From: BTUB01 sp963836585
Lineage (GTDB): Bacteria > Babelota > Babeliae > Babelales > Vermiphilaceae
Reading direction: 5' to 3'
DNA: 64,000 nucleotides
Assembly: GCA_963836585.1 (NCBI GenBank)
Contig: CAWIJV010000001.1
Span: forward strand, 420,553 to 484,552
The notes under the pieces were generated by a model, which saw only the letters and a program-made list of their open reading frames with translations, had not been told where the DNA came from and did not search any database. Numbering within the stretch: the stretch's first letter is position 1; each line of letters begins with the position of its first letter. Shown here one piece after another: positions 1 to 9,216 of this stretch. Both the position numbers and the translations under genes were made by a program.

Positions 1-165
1 GGTAATTCGATGGGCAAAAACTGGAACATCTGGCATTCAGATTTTGTTATGAATAATTTCCCATCGTTGGTACAACCATTGCAATACGCAATTGGTATTG
101 CCGGATTGGTCAGCTTATTATGCTTGATCAGCGGTGCTTGCTGTAAAGAAGACCGCAAACGATAA
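1..165 (+). CDS. 3' end of an unidentified membrane protein
   Basis: Frame 1 is open from the window edge to TAA at 163-165, giving the last 54 residues of a protein. Near the C-terminus is a hydrophobic stretch of about 18 residues (YAIGIAGLVSLLCLISG) followed by two cysteines and a charged tail (KEDRKR), which looks like a final membrane helix with a short positive cytoplasmic end. A strong terminator hairpin follows within 20 bases. The family cannot be recognised from this fragment; the call rests on the open frame, hydrophobicity pattern and the terminator. Confidence 0.45.
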   Translation, partial: GNSMGKNWNIWHSDFVMNNFPSLVQPLQYAIGIAGLVSLLCLISGACCKEDRKR

Positions 166-180
166 TCATTATCGTTTACC

Positions 181-217
181 AAAAAATAAGGGGCCCTAAA
201 AAAGCCCCTTATTTTTT
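181..217. terminator. Bidirectional Rho-independent terminator
   Basis: A perfect 14-bp stem (arms 181-194 and 204-217) has four G-C pairs plus the inner G/C, closes a 9-base loop and is flanked by A6 on one side and T6 on the other. It sits between two convergent genes, the + strand fragment ending at 165 and dnaK ending at 226 on the - strand, and so can stop transcription from both sides. Confidence 0.9.
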
Positions 218-225
218 ATCCTTTA

Positions 226-2100
226 TTAACTAATATCAGTGTCAATCGGCCCTTTATCAGGATTCTCTTCGGATGAAGAAGCGCCCGATTCTGTTTGCTG
301 GCGATAGAGTATCTCAGCAACTTTGTGAGAGGATTGCATCAGCTCATCGGTGGCCTTTTGCAGCTCAGCAGCATTATTTTCATGCTCTTTAAGCGCCTTT
401 TTGGCGTTTTCTAAAGCAGATTCAACTTTTGCTACTTCGCTTGCATCGATCTTCTCTTTGTTTTCCTGGATTGTTTTTTCAACTTGCAGGATGAGACCAT
501 CAAGATGATTGCGTTTTTCTACCGTTTCACGAGCTTGCTTATCGGAAACTTCATGTTCTTTTGCCTCGCGCACCATACGTTCAATTTCATCTTTGTTTAA
601 TCCGCTGCTGCTGGTGATGGTAACCTTTTGCTCTTTGTTCGTTGCCTTATCTTTGGCAGAGACATTCACGATACCATTGGCATCAATATCAAATGATACC
701 TCAATTTGTGGCACACCGCGACGTGCTGCCGGAATACCTTCCAAGCGGAATTGCCCGAGCAGTTTATTGTCTTTTGCAAATTCGCGTTCACCCTGGAAGA
801 TGCGAATATCAACGGCCGTCTGATTATCTTCAGCGGTAGAAAAGACTTGTGATTTTCTGGTTGGAATGGTGGTGTTACGCTCAATGAGTTTAGTCATCAC
901 GCCGCCCAGTGTCTCAATACCGAGTGAAAGGGGAGTAACATCGAGCAGAAGTACATCAGAAACAGAGCCGGCTAAAATGCCCCCTTGGATTGCGGCGCCG
1001 ATGGCGACCACTTCATCAGGGTTTACCGATTTATTGGGCTCTTTACCAAAGAAATCTTTTACCAGTTGCTGTACCTTAGGAATACGGGTTGATCCGCCCA
1101 CCAAAATTACTTCCTCAATTTGGTTTGGGTTTAATTTTGCATCAGCGAGCGCTTTTTTGCACGGCTCAAGCAGCCGCTTGAAAATATCTGCACAGAGCGA
1201 TTCAAGCTTAGCGCGAGAAATTTTGACATTTAAATGTTTTGGGCCTGAAGCATCAGCAGTGATGTAAGGGAGATTAATATCGGTTTCATGCAGCGTAGAA
1301 AGCTCCTTCTTGGCCTTTTCTGCCGCTTCTTTTAAGCGTTGGAGTGCCATGCTATCTTTGCGCAGGTCGACGCCATTTTCTTTTTGGAATTCTTGCGCAA
1401 GATAATCGATGAGAAGGTTATCAATGTCATCGCCACCCAAATGGGTATCCCCATTGGTTGAGCGCACTTCGATCACGCCTTCATTGATTTCAAGGACGGA
1501 GACATCAAAGGTTCCACCACCAAAATCGAATACGGCGATGGTGCCATTCTTCTTTTTATCAAAACCATAGGCAAGAGCAGCGGCCGTTGGTTCGTTGATG
1601 ATACGCATCACTTCCAGGCCGGCAATTTTGCCTGCATCTTTGGTTGCTTGGCGTTGAGAATCGTTAAAATAAGCAGGAACGGTGATTACCGCTTCAGTAA
1701 CTGAATGCCCTAAAAACTCTTCAGCAGTCTGTTTGAGATCAGCAAGGATCGCTGATGAAATTTCTTGTGGGGTATATTCTTTACCTTGGCCCATAATGGC
1801 GACATCACCATTGGCGCGTTTTACGATTTTATAGGGAACTTTTTTGGCCTCATCGGCTACTTCATCAAACTTGTGGCCGATAAATCGCTTAGCCGAGTAG
1901 ATAGTGTTTTCTGGATTGGTGACCGCTTGGCGCTTTGCCAGGGTGCCCACCAGGCGCTTGCCATCTTTGGTAAAGGCGACGATGGAAGGGGTGGTGTTAC
2001 TGCCATCTTTATTGGGAATTACCTTGGGGGTATTTCCTTCCATGAAGGCTACTACCGAGTTGGTGGTACCAAGATCGATACCGATTATTTTTTTTGCCAT
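226..2100 (-). CDS. dnaK: Chaperone protein DnaK (Hsp70)
   Basis: Cytoplasmic ATP-dependent Hsp70 chaperone, 624 residues, a normal length. The nucleotide-binding domain begins with GIDLGTTNS (about 7-15), has the phosphate motif GGGTFDVS near 190-197 and the adenosine motif ILVGGSTRIPKV near 335. The interdomain linker VLLLDVTPLSLGIE precedes the substrate-binding domain and a helical lid. The C-terminus ends in DTDIS, not the EEVKDKK-like tail of many proteobacterial DnaKs. The ATG at 2100 follows an AAGGAA ribosome site. No dnaJ or grpE lies beside it and I see no CIRCE element in the short leader, which instead holds a palindromic repeat. Identification is certain. Confidence 0.98.
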   Translation of the reverse strand: MAKKIIGIDLGTTNSVVAFMEGNTPKVIPNKDGSNTTPSIVAFTKDGKRLVGTLAKRQAVTNPENTIYSAKRFIGHKFDEVADEAKKVPYKIVKRANGDVAIMGQGKEYTPQEISSAILADLKQTAEEFLGHSVTEAVITVPAYFNDSQRQATKDAGKIAGLEVMRIINEPTAAALAYGFDKKKNGTIAVFDFGGGTFDVSVLEINEGVIEVRSTNGDTHLGGDDIDNLLIDYLAQEFQKENGVDLRKDSMALQRLKEAAEKAKKELSTLHETDINLPYITADASGPKHLNVKISRAKLESLCADIFKRLLEPCKKALADAKLNPNQIEEVILVGGSTRIPKVQQLVKDFFGKEPNKSVNPDEVVAIGAAIQGGILAGSVSDVLLLDVTPLSLGIETLGGVMTKLIERNTTIPTRKSQVFSTAEDNQTAVDIRIFQGEREFAKDNKLLGQFRLEGIPAARRGVPQIEVSFDIDANGIVNVSAKDKATNKEQKVTITSSSGLNKDEIERMVREAKEHEVSDKQARETVEKRNHLDGLILQVEKTIQENKEKIDASEVAKVESALENAKKALKEHENNAAELQKATDELMQSSHKVAEILYRQQTESGASSSEENPDKGPIDTDIS

Positions 2101-2129
2101 GAACTATTCCTTAATATGAATTGTATACG

Positions 2130-2275
2130 AGCCGTTCGCCTCGAGCGAACCCGATGGGGTGAGTCGATGGTTCGACAAGCTCACCATGAGCGGAAATCCC
2201 CGATCGTCCTGAGCGAGTTTACGAGTCGAAGGGTTTGGGCTAAAGCCCTCACTCGAAGCGAACGAGAGAAAATCA
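2130..2275. repeat. Intergenic palindromic repeat cluster, copy 1
   Basis: Degenerate copies of the window-wide family: a GGTTCGAC...CTCACCATGAGCGG unit, then a GTCCTGAGC...CGAAGGG unit and a short GGCTAAAGCCCTCACTCGAAGCGAACG unit. Each is an inverted repeat. It lies upstream of dnaK, in the leader or just beyond it. Confidence 0.7.
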
Positions 2276-2280
2276 TCTAA

Positions 2281-3126
2281 AATTATAGGTATTTGCCGAG
2301 CGACTGTCAACAAAAAACTAAAATAATCTTAGTCATGTTCGCTCAGGTTTTATTAAAATATATACTAATAATCGGCAGCGTTAAAAATTATCTTAAAAAT
2401 CCTAAATCTTTTTGACTAATCTCCATGCGTAATTATTGTCGCATAATTTATAGCCTTTCCAAGGCATCCCAAGGTAAGCTTCTTTCTCTTATCCCGGCTC
2501 TTCTCACAAGCAACCTGCTCGCTGCGCGCCGGGGCACTCCGTCCTCACCCGCGGCCCCTTTCCCCGTGGGGAGGAAAGAGGGGCCGCGGTCTCGACTCCG
2601 TGATAAACACAAACAGTGAAAAGAGTACTACGGGGGTAATAAGGAATAACAAGGAATAACAAGGAATAATAAGGAATAATAAGGAATAATTATGAACACT
2701 ATATTAAGAACACTATATAAGGATAATACACATAAGGATTCTCCCCATACATGCATTGCGCTTATGGGGACATAACTACATAAACGGGTAGATGCATACG
2801 AATTAACAAATTAATCAGAACAGAGATCGGATATACACCCACTAAAACCACGTACCAATCGCACGCATACTCACACGAATCTCTGGCATTACCTAAGCAC
2901 GCAGTTCTTAGAATCTTCGTTGCAGTAGTCTTTCTCAATAGATACTTATATAGCTTTAGAAAATCACAAAAAACCCTAAAAAGGGAAATGCGCCGCCCCC
3001 GCATCTTCGATTCAGTTATTTTTACTATGATCTCCTCCTTCATAGTATATATTCTCTTTGAAAAGACTCTTGCGTTCACGAGCACTTTTCCTCTATTCTC
3101 AAACTGAGAAATTAAAGGAGAGATAT
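2281..3126. other. Gene-poor 850-bp region with local repeats
   Basis: No convincing gene is seen. It holds a very GC-rich hairpin (arms about 2549-2563 and 2573-2589) in otherwise AT-rich DNA, five tandem copies of a 10-base unit AAGGAATAAC/T at 2641-2690, two direct copies of GAACACTATAT just after it, and an inverted CCCCATA/TATGGGG pair (2743-2749, 2763-2769). A weak - strand frame at 2762-3043 has no family resemblance. Confidence 0.5.
2641..2690. repeat. Tandem 10-bp repeat, five copies
   Basis: Five head-to-tail copies of AAGGAATAA followed by C (first two) or T (last three). The period is exact at 10 bases, close to one helical turn. It sits in the gene-poor region, with no coding frame of interest across it. 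Confidence 0.9.
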
Positions 3127-3660
3127 ATGATAAAATTATTACTATCAATCACACTCTTTTCGCCTGCTGCGCTTACCATCAACATGGAACGCCCGGGCCG
3201 CCCGGTCAGCGGGAATATAATCAATCAAAAGTTGCAAAATGCGCTGGTGAATGCTGCGGGAGCGGGTGATCTGGAAGGAGTGCAGCGCTTGCTCAAGCAC
3301 CGGCCTCATGTTGATATCAACGCGGTAAATGATTTTCAGGAAATGACTCCCTTGCAAGCAGCCGTTATTCATAACCAAGTTGCAGTTGCACGGTATCTCC
3401 TTGATCATGGCGCTAATATTAACCAGAGATTGCGTGGTGGGCTCTATGTGGGCAATACACCACTGATGATTACTGTACGGCTCAATAAACCGGGGATGGT
3501 AGAGCTGCTGCTGTGTTATGGTGCCGATATGAAATTGCGGACCTTCGAGCTTCGAGGTATGCCGGGAAGAAGAGCAATTGATATGGTCAATGGAACTGCT
3601 GCTCAGCGAAAGCAGATGGAGGATCTGTTGATGGGTAATGCCCCGCAAAAATTGCGCTAA
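3127..3660 (+). CDS. Exported ankyrin-repeat protein
   Basis: 177 residues. A short hydrophobic signal-like N-terminus (MIKLLLSITLFSPAALTI) is followed by about three ankyrin repeats; clear units contain TPLQAAVIHNQVAVARYLLD and TPLMITVRLNKPGMVELLLC with the LLxxGA signature. Ankyrin repeats mediate protein-protein contacts; exported forms are typical of intracellular and amoeba-associated bacteria, where host targets are often suspected. The ATG at 3127 is chosen because AAAGGAGAG lies just upstream; longer in-frame starts would bury the signal sequence. It is followed 73 bp later by a second ankyrin gene on the same strand. Its partner is unknown. Confidence 0.8.
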   Translation: MIKLLLSITLFSPAALTINMERPGRPVSGNIINQKLQNALVNAAGAGDLEGVQRLLKHRPHVDINAVNDFQEMTPLQAAVIHNQVAVARYLLDHGANINQRLRGGLYVGNTPLMITVRLNKPGMVELLLCYGADMKLRTFELRGMPGRRAIDMVNGTAAQRKQMEDLLMGNAPQKLR

Positions 3661-3733
3661 AAAAAGAATACTGTTGCTTTTACGGTATAAAATTGACTAT
3701 CATGCAATAGGTATCCAAGCCAGGAGATATTGT

Positions 3734-4963
3734 ATGAAGAAACAATCAAAGATAATCACTATTCTCATATCACTCTCATGCGTGATAGCGCTTACGGTAG
3801 CAACTCATTATCTACTGACGCAGATTCCTGATGAGCTTGCACAGAATATCGATGCTGGCAGCGTGCCGGTGGACGTGAATGCCTTTGATGGGACGGGTGT
3901 GACTCCGCTCATGCAGGCAGCCATAGATTCTGATGTTGAGCGTGCAAAGATGCTGCTGAATGCCGGAGCAGATCCAAACATACGGTCAGCAAATGCTGAT
4001 CAAGATTATGCATTGAATTACGCGTTGCTCAATGGCGGCAAGATAGGATCATTGGCAATCGTAAAATTGCTGCTTGCGCATGGTGCCAATGTGCATGTTG
4101 CCGATTCTCGGGGCATGCAGCCGATCCATAAGCTGATGTTTGCGGCGCAGCAGGATATTGAGCGCCCTTTGGCGAGCAATACTAATGTGCTCGCGGGGCA
4201 GAATAATAATAATCGTTGGGAAATGCTCAAAGAGCTGGTGAAGGCTGGTGTGGATCTCAATGCGCAGGCTGAGGATGGCAGCACCATGCTCCATATCACC
4301 GTGACGAACTTTGATCGGGATTGGATCGATACTATCAATAAAGAGTATGGTCAGGTGTTGAATTACAATATCAAAGATAATAAGGGCCGCACGCCTTTGA
4401 TGTTGGCTCAAGAACTGGGCATGGTAAGTGTAATGAATACAGAAAGCGTGGAGAACTCGATCAACCGCCGCCCTGCGTATATTGGCAATGATTTTAATGT
4501 GAAAGCTGCTGACAAGCATGGCAGGACCGGTCTCGAGTTGGCGCTCATCAGACGCGATATGGAGTTTGTAAAGGGGCTCGCCGAGCATGGTGCTGATCTG
4601 AGCCATCAAGACGAATGGGGCAACACGCCAATGCACTATGCGGTTGCTAATGCCGTCTCGGCCGATTATGTGCGCTACCTCTTGAGTAAAAAAGCGCCGG
4701 TGAACATTGCCAATAAGATGGGCCAAACGCCGTTGTTTAATGTAACGTCAATCATGCTAGACGCAGTGCGGTCCGAAGTGGCGCAGCTGCTGCTTGATGC
4801 CGGCTCACCAATTGCGTATAAAGATAGCAACGGAAAATCGGTGATAGAGTATGCGGTGCGCGATACCAAGCTGCAAGAACTGTTAAGCAATGCGCTCAAA
4901 GAGCGTGCCAAAAAACAGACCCCAGCAGAGAAAAACCAGCCAGCAGCAGCTACTGCCACCTAA
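3734..4963 (+). CDS. Membrane-anchored or exported ankyrin-repeat protein
   Basis: 409 residues from the ATG at 3734, which has a good AGGAGA site; an upstream in-frame extension exists but would place a hydrophilic segment before the signal. The N-terminus MKKQSKIITILISLSCVIAL is a signal peptide or anchor. Several ankyrin units follow, e.g. TPLMQAAIDSDVERAKMLLN, then a longer irregular middle, then two clear units near the C-terminus (NTPMHYAVANAVSADYVRYL). The tail is Lys/Pro/Ala-rich. It probably forms a unit with the ankyrin gene before it. Function and target are unknown. Confidence 0.85.
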   Translation: MKKQSKIITILISLSCVIALTVATHYLLTQIPDELAQNIDAGSVPVDVNAFDGTGVTPLMQAAIDSDVERAKMLLNAGADPNIRSANADQDYALNYALLNGGKIGSLAIVKLLLAHGANVHVADSRGMQPIHKLMFAAQQDIERPLASNTNVLAGQNNNNRWEMLKELVKAGVDLNAQAEDGSTMLHITVTNFDRDWIDTINKEYGQVLNYNIKDNKGRTPLMLAQELGMVSVMNTESVENSINRRPAYIGNDFNVKAADKHGRTGLELALIRRDMEFVKGLAEHGADLSHQDEWGNTPMHYAVANAVSADYVRYLLSKKAPVNIANKMGQTPLFNVTSIMLDAVRSEVAQLLLDAGSPIAYKDSNGKSVIEYAVRDTKLQELLSNALKERAKKQTPAEKNQPAAATAT

Positions 4964-4975
4964 GATTGTAATGCC

Positions 4976-5004
4976 TTTAAAAAATATCGGTCTCATGATA
5001 TACT
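4976..5004 (+). promoter_or_regulatory. Predicted sigma70-type promoter for the carD-like/miaA run
   Basis: TTTAAA at 4976-4981 and TATACT at 4999-5004 are separated by 17 bp, about 60 bp upstream of the carD-like start. The -10 matches 5 of 6 and the -35 4 of 6 consensus bases. Inference from sequence alone. Confidence 0.5.
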
Positions 5005-5067
5005 GCCACCACTGAGTAGATGCTTATTTGTGAATGGTCTTCCCTTTAACAAGAAAAAGGGTTATCC

Positions 5068-5619
5068 ATGTCATCACAAATCAAGGCTGCAATATTTTGC
5101 AAGCATGAAAGAGTCGTCTATCCCGGTCATGGCGTTGCTCAAATCAATGATATTATTGATAAGCAGGTAGCAGGGAGTACTGCCTGTTACTACGAACTTA
5201 AATTTCTTAATAAAGATGGCACCATCCTCGTGCCTACCCATAATGCAACCTCTATTGGCATACGGCATCTTTCTTCAACTGAATATATTACTGATATCTT
5301 TAAAACATTATGTGAGCCGACTCAGCGGGTATCGCCCGAAACTGCCTCTAATTGGAATAAGCGCAATAAAGAGTATCAAACTAAGCTGCGCTCAGGCAAT
5401 CTCAAGGAAATTTGTAAAATCTATCGCGACCTTAATAATATGGCATTATATAAAGAGCTCTCTTATGGAGAAAAGGCGCTTTTGCAACAGACTGAGTTAT
5501 TGCTTGCGCAAGAGATCTCTCTGGTGCAAAATATGAATGAAGAAAAGGCGATAGAACGCTTGCGAGCCTTATTTAATAGGCCATTCTCATTTCACCAAAA
5601 TACCGTTGCAACTCTGTGA
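5068..5619 (+). CDS. CarD/CdnL-family transcription regulator
   Basis: 183 residues. The N-terminal region (about 10-70) has the Tudor-like RNA polymerase-interacting domain shared by CarD, CdnL and TRCF, with the hallmark VVYPGHGVAQI near 16-26; the rest is helical, as in the DNA-binding C-terminal domain of CarD. Known family members bind the RNA polymerase beta subunit and stabilise open complexes at rRNA and other promoters. It follows a plausible promoter and precedes miaA by 47 bp. The AAGAAAAAGGG site supports the ATG at 5068. Assignment to the family is firm; the regulon is unknown. Confidence 0.88.
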   Translation: MSSQIKAAIFCKHERVVYPGHGVAQINDIIDKQVAGSTACYYELKFLNKDGTILVPTHNATSIGIRHLSSTEYITDIFKTLCEPTQRVSPETASNWNKRNKEYQTKLRSGNLKEICKIYRDLNNMALYKELSYGEKALLQQTELLLAQEISLVQNMNEEKAIERLRALFNRPFSFHQNTVATL

Positions 5620-5666
5620 TAAATTACCTATCCTATGATGAGTAAGGGGTTTAAGGGAATATTAAC

Positions 5667-6629
5667 GTGCGCAAATCAATACTGGTTCTTTTTGGTCCTA
5701 CGGCAGTAGGCAAGACGGCCTTCGGTGACGAGCTGGCCAGGCTCTTGCCGGTGGAGATCATTAATGCTGATGTGGGCCAATTCTATACACCGCTTTCGAT
5801 TGGGACAGCAAAGCCAGATTGGAGAAATTCTCAGGTTCCTCAGCATCTTTTTGATATTATCAATGAGCCTGCCTCTATGAGCATGGCTCACTTTCGGGAT
5901 CGGGTAATGCACGTGCTGGATCCCATCTGGAGCCGCAACAATATCCCACTTTTTATTGGTGGCTCGGGGTTTTATCTTCAGTCGCTGTTTTTCCCTCCTC
6001 AAACCGATTCAGCAGGCGTTGTGATAACAGATCAATTTGCTTGCGAGCCCGAACGGTGGCGGCAACTCTATGAGATTGATCCCCAGCGGGCAGTGCGCAT
6101 CCATCCGCATGATCTCTATCGCATCAATCGGGCGCTCTCTATCTATTTTGTAACCGGGACAAAACCATCGGAGCATGAGCCGCGCTATCAGCCGGTTGCA
6201 TCATTCTGTTTTGTCTCCATAATGCGTGAGCGGCCTGATCTGTATCAACGAATCAATCAGCGGGTCAATCTTATGCTTGGGGGTGGATGGCTGGCCGAAG
6301 TAGAGCATTTACTAAAAACGCCCTGGGAAGATTTTTTGATCAATAAAAAAATTATAGGATATGATGAAATCATTAAATATCTGAATCGATCAGATTCAGA
6401 TATTGATCATCGGCAATTGGGGCAAATCATTGCTTGCAAAACGCGCCAGTATGCCAAGCGGCAAATCGTATTTGGAAACTATTTAGCCAATCGCTTACAA
6501 AAGGCAGTATTAGAGCAAAGTGATACGCGCAGCAGGTGTCTTGAGTTTGACTTGACGAAGTATCATTCAGGCCTATATATTAAGCAACTATTAGAGGTAG
6601 TAAAAGAGATGCATACTATTAGATGTTAA
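5667..6629 (+). CDS. miaA: tRNA dimethylallyltransferase MiaA
   Basis: 320 residues. MiaA transfers a dimethylallyl group to N6 of adenosine 37 in tRNAs reading UNN codons. The P-loop GPTAVGKTAF is at about 9-18, followed by INADVGQFY, which matches the family's INADSxQ(V/I)Y segment, and later IGGSGFYLQSL (family GGTGLYxxaL) and the C-terminal KTRQYAKRQ. The start is GTG at 5667 after AAGGG; no better ATG is near. It lies in a same-strand run between the carD-like gene and a SPOR-like gene. Confidence 0.95.
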   Translation: MRKSILVLFGPTAVGKTAFGDELARLLPVEIINADVGQFYTPLSIGTAKPDWRNSQVPQHLFDIINEPASMSMAHFRDRVMHVLDPIWSRNNIPLFIGGSGFYLQSLFFPPQTDSAGVVITDQFACEPERWRQLYEIDPQRAVRIHPHDLYRINRALSIYFVTGTKPSEHEPRYQPVASFCFVSIMRERPDLYQRINQRVNLMLGGGWLAEVEHLLKTPWEDFLINKKIIGYDEIIKYLNRSDSDIDHRQLGQIIACKTRQYAKRQIVFGNYLANRLQKAVLEQSDTRSRCLEFDLTKYHSGLYIKQLLEVVKEMHTIRC

Positions 6630-6642
6630 TCGGAGCAGATGT

Positions 6643-7236
6643 ATGATTGATAATGATCACAATAGCCACCAAATCCAGATTGCGCTCACCCATCGGCAAT
6701 TGAGTTTTTTGATCGCCGGGGTGCTGGCCTTGGCTTTTTTCATTTTTATTAGCGGCTACTTTTTGGGCAAGCAGCGAGCAGCCCAAGAATTTTCGTATAA
6801 AGCTGATCAAGAATCTCTAGCCGATCAGATTTATTCTTCCATGTGCGTTTTGTATGATGCCAAGGATGAGAATGAAGATGCTGAAGAATTGGATCAGGAA
6901 AGTGAAATGTGCCAAAGTTCTGAAATTGCTTTAACCGATGAGCCAAAAATTGAAATTGAACAAAAAAGTGAAAAAAAATTCACGGCCGCTCTTGCCGGCT
7001 TCTCGGCAAAAAATATTGATGAAGGTAAAAAAATGGTGAGTCGGTTGGAAAAAAGAGGATATGGGGTAGAGTTACAAGAGCGGATAAGCAAAACGGCCAA
7101 AGATACCAAAATCAGTTGGTATCAGGTGACGCTCAAGCCGGTGGCCAATAAGCAGGAACTGCAACAAATTATTAATCAGATTGCAAAGGCTGAACATTTG
7201 AATGCTGCGAGCATTCGTGTTCAAGAGCTTGCATAA
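6643..7236 (+). CDS. Single-pass membrane protein with SPOR-like C-terminal domain
   Basis: 197 residues. A cytoplasmic tail of about 20 residues is followed by one membrane helix (about 22-45, SFLIAGVLALAFFIFISGYF), an acidic spacer rich in Asp/Glu, and a C-terminal domain of about 75 residues starting FTAALAGFSAKNIDEGKKMV. This has the layout of SPOR domains, which bind denuded septal peptidoglycan (betaF-S/A-x-N, then a K-x-G-Y segment and a final x-V-x strand). Sequence match is moderate. It starts 13 bp after miaA and precedes the ppiD-like gene by 25 bp. Confidence 0.6.
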   Translation: MIDNDHNSHQIQIALTHRQLSFLIAGVLALAFFIFISGYFLGKQRAAQEFSYKADQESLADQIYSSMCVLYDAKDENEDAEELDQESEMCQSSEIALTDEPKIEIEQKSEKKFTAALAGFSAKNIDEGKKMVSRLEKRGYGVELQERISKTAKDTKISWYQVTLKPVANKQELQQIINQIAKAEHLNAASIRVQELA

Positions 7237-7261
7237 TCATATTTAAAGAAAGGTTGTTACT

Positions 7262-9205
7262 ATGATAACGATGATCAGAAAAAGTTTTAAGACCAAAATA
7301 TACAAAGTGATCCTATGGATTACTTTATTGGCCACTGCCGGTGTATTCACGGTGCTTGAGATGGGCCGATCCTACTTTTTTGGCGGCGGCGTTTCTTCCG
7401 GATGGATTCTGCAAGTTAATAGTAGAACATTTACCGCTCCTGAATTTGCGCGCGCTGTTGCCGATCAAGAAGAACGCATGAGAATGCTGCGCGCCCAGTA
7501 TGGCCAGTTTGCCGATGTGTATATGCAAATGTTGGGCATGTCTTCCAATCCGCAGTTTTTGGCGCTTAATGCATTGATGCGTCGAGCACTTCTTGATCAA
7601 GAAGCTGCACGATTGGCATTACATATTTCGGATGAAAAAGCGCAGGCGAGCTTGAGTGATATTATGTTTGTCTATCAAGAACTTTCTGATGTTGCGCCTC
7701 TCTTCACCTGGGATCATTCCTTGGGGGGCATCAATCCCTTGGCGCTCACCGAGTATCATCGAAGAAGCGGTATTTCTACGGCAGAATTTGCTGCTCAAAT
7801 AAAGGATGCTGTTCAGCGGGATATGCTTAAAAAGTTGGTTGAACACTCAATCTACCTTCCGAAGTTTGAACTCAAACAGAAATTTGAAAAAATATTTTTA
7901 TCACATAAATTTTCTATCGCAACAATTTCAGAGGCTCAAATTCTCAATCGTGTAAAAAAAGAGCCGGTAAGCGACGATTCGTTAAAATCATATTATGAGC
8001 TTGCCAATGCTCAAGAAAAACGATATTACGTGCCTGAAAAACGCGCGGTAAAAATAGTGGCATTTGAGCCGTCTCAGTACGGTGTTTGGGTAACTTCTCA
8101 AGATATTGAGCAGTATTACAACAATAATAAGGCCCGTTATGTGGAACAGCCGGCCCAAGTGCAAGTGAGACACATTCTGCTTGCCGATAAAGATGCGAAT
8201 AAAGCTGAAAAACTTCATGCTCAATTAATTGAGCATCCAGAAAAATTTACTGCGCTGGCAAAAGAGCATTCAGCTGATGCCAAAACTGCGGCGCAGGGCG
8301 GTCTGATGCCGTATTTTTCAAAGGGCACTCATGAAAAATCTTTTGAAAGAGCAGCTTTCACTTTGCCAAAAGAAGGTGATATTTCAGCAGTCATAAAAAC
8401 AGATCAAGGTTATGAAATCGTGCAGCTGGTGCATAAAAAGGCGCAACTGTTTAAACCACTAACTCAAGTAAGCGCCGAGATCAAAACGCAACTGCTGAAT
8501 AAAAAGTTCCAAGAACAATTTACTACTGACATGCGGGCTGCCATCGGTTCACCTGCTGCCTTGCAAAAGTTAGCAAAAGAAAAGCAAGGCAAAGATCAAG
8601 GGGCTGTAGAGGTAACTTCTAGCAATTCGGTGCTCTCAAAAACTGCTTTCAGATTGCAAAATCATGAAACATCTTATTATCATGAGGGCAATCAGGGAAT
8701 GCTAGTAACGGTTCTGGGTATCAAAGAGAGCTTTGCGCCGCCATTGGAGCAGATCAAGGCGCGCGTAACGCAAGACTATTATGCCGATGCAGCAAAAAAA
8801 GAGTTGGCCAACATTCTTGATGCAATCCAAAAGACCGGCTCTATCAATGCATACAAAGATTTAGTTGTCTTTGAAAAAACCGGCTTTTTGCGACACAGCC
8901 AAGAGGCAAAAGATGAAGAACCGGTCAAACAGGCGCTGATAAAGCGAGGATTTGACCTTGGGAAAATGTTTCAATTAGAAAATAAGGGTGGTCTATCCAC
9001 TTATGAGCGCAATGGCAGCGGCTACATTATCCGCCTGGATGAGATAGCGCCTTTTGATGCCACCTTGTTCGAACAAAAAAAGAAGGAGCTCATGGCAAAT
9101 CTGCTGCAGGAGAAAAAGTCCCTGAGTATGGCCGGATTTGTTGCTTCTTTGTATAGAAATGCTAAAATTAACAAAAATGAATCTCTCATCCGCACTGAAC
9201 AGTAA
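7262..9205 (+). CDS. PpiD/SurA-like peptidyl-prolyl cis-trans isomerase
   Basis: 647 residues with an N-terminal membrane anchor (about 14-33), a SurA-N-like helical chaperone region (QVNSRTFTAPEFARAVADQ onward), and one parvulin domain at about 295-395 with VQVRHILLADK, AKTAAQGGLMPYF and the closing ISAVIKTDQGYEIVQL. The layout is that of PpiD, an inner-membrane periplasmic chaperone that helps newly exported proteins fold. In a genome so rich in signal-peptide proteins this role fits well. ATG at 7262 has a modest AAAGAAAGG site; a second ATG lies four codons on. It ends 11 bp before recA. Confidence 0.88.
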   Translation: MITMIRKSFKTKIYKVILWITLLATAGVFTVLEMGRSYFFGGGVSSGWILQVNSRTFTAPEFARAVADQEERMRMLRAQYGQFADVYMQMLGMSSNPQFLALNALMRRALLDQEAARLALHISDEKAQASLSDIMFVYQELSDVAPLFTWDHSLGGINPLALTEYHRRSGISTAEFAAQIKDAVQRDMLKKLVEHSIYLPKFELKQKFEKIFLSHKFSIATISEAQILNRVKKEPVSDDSLKSYYELANAQEKRYYVPEKRAVKIVAFEPSQYGVWVTSQDIEQYYNNNKARYVEQPAQVQVRHILLADKDANKAEKLHAQLIEHPEKFTALAKEHSADAKTAAQGGLMPYFSKGTHEKSFERAAFTLPKEGDISAVIKTDQGYEIVQLVHKKAQLFKPLTQVSAEIKTQLLNKKFQEQFTTDMRAAIGSPAALQKLAKEKQGKDQGAVEVTSSNSVLSKTAFRLQNHETSYYHEGNQGMLVTVLGIKESFAPPLEQIKARVTQDYYADAAKKELANILDAIQKTGSINAYKDLVVFEKTGFLRHSQEAKDEEPVKQALIKRGFDLGKMFQLENKGGLSTYERNGSGYIIRLDEIAPFDATLFEQKKKELMANLLQEKKSLSMAGFVASLYRNAKINKNESLIRTEQ

Positions 9206-9216
9206 AGAAATACAAT

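Noticed and set aside
2130..2275. Repeat clusters considered as CRISPR arrays or tRNA genes
   Set aside because: Units are inverted, not direct with unique spacers, and the GGTTCGA strings are not inside cloverleaf-like arms with an acceptor stem.
2762..3148. A - strand reading frame of up to 128 codons in the gene-poor region
   Set aside because: No family resemblance, poor start context, unusual composition, and it overlaps the leader of the ankyrin gene at 3127. It looks like chance openness.
4049..4726. A long antisense frame inside the ankyrin gene
   Set aside because: It mirrors the codon structure of the repeats on the other strand; the + strand protein has clear ankyrin units and a ribosome site.
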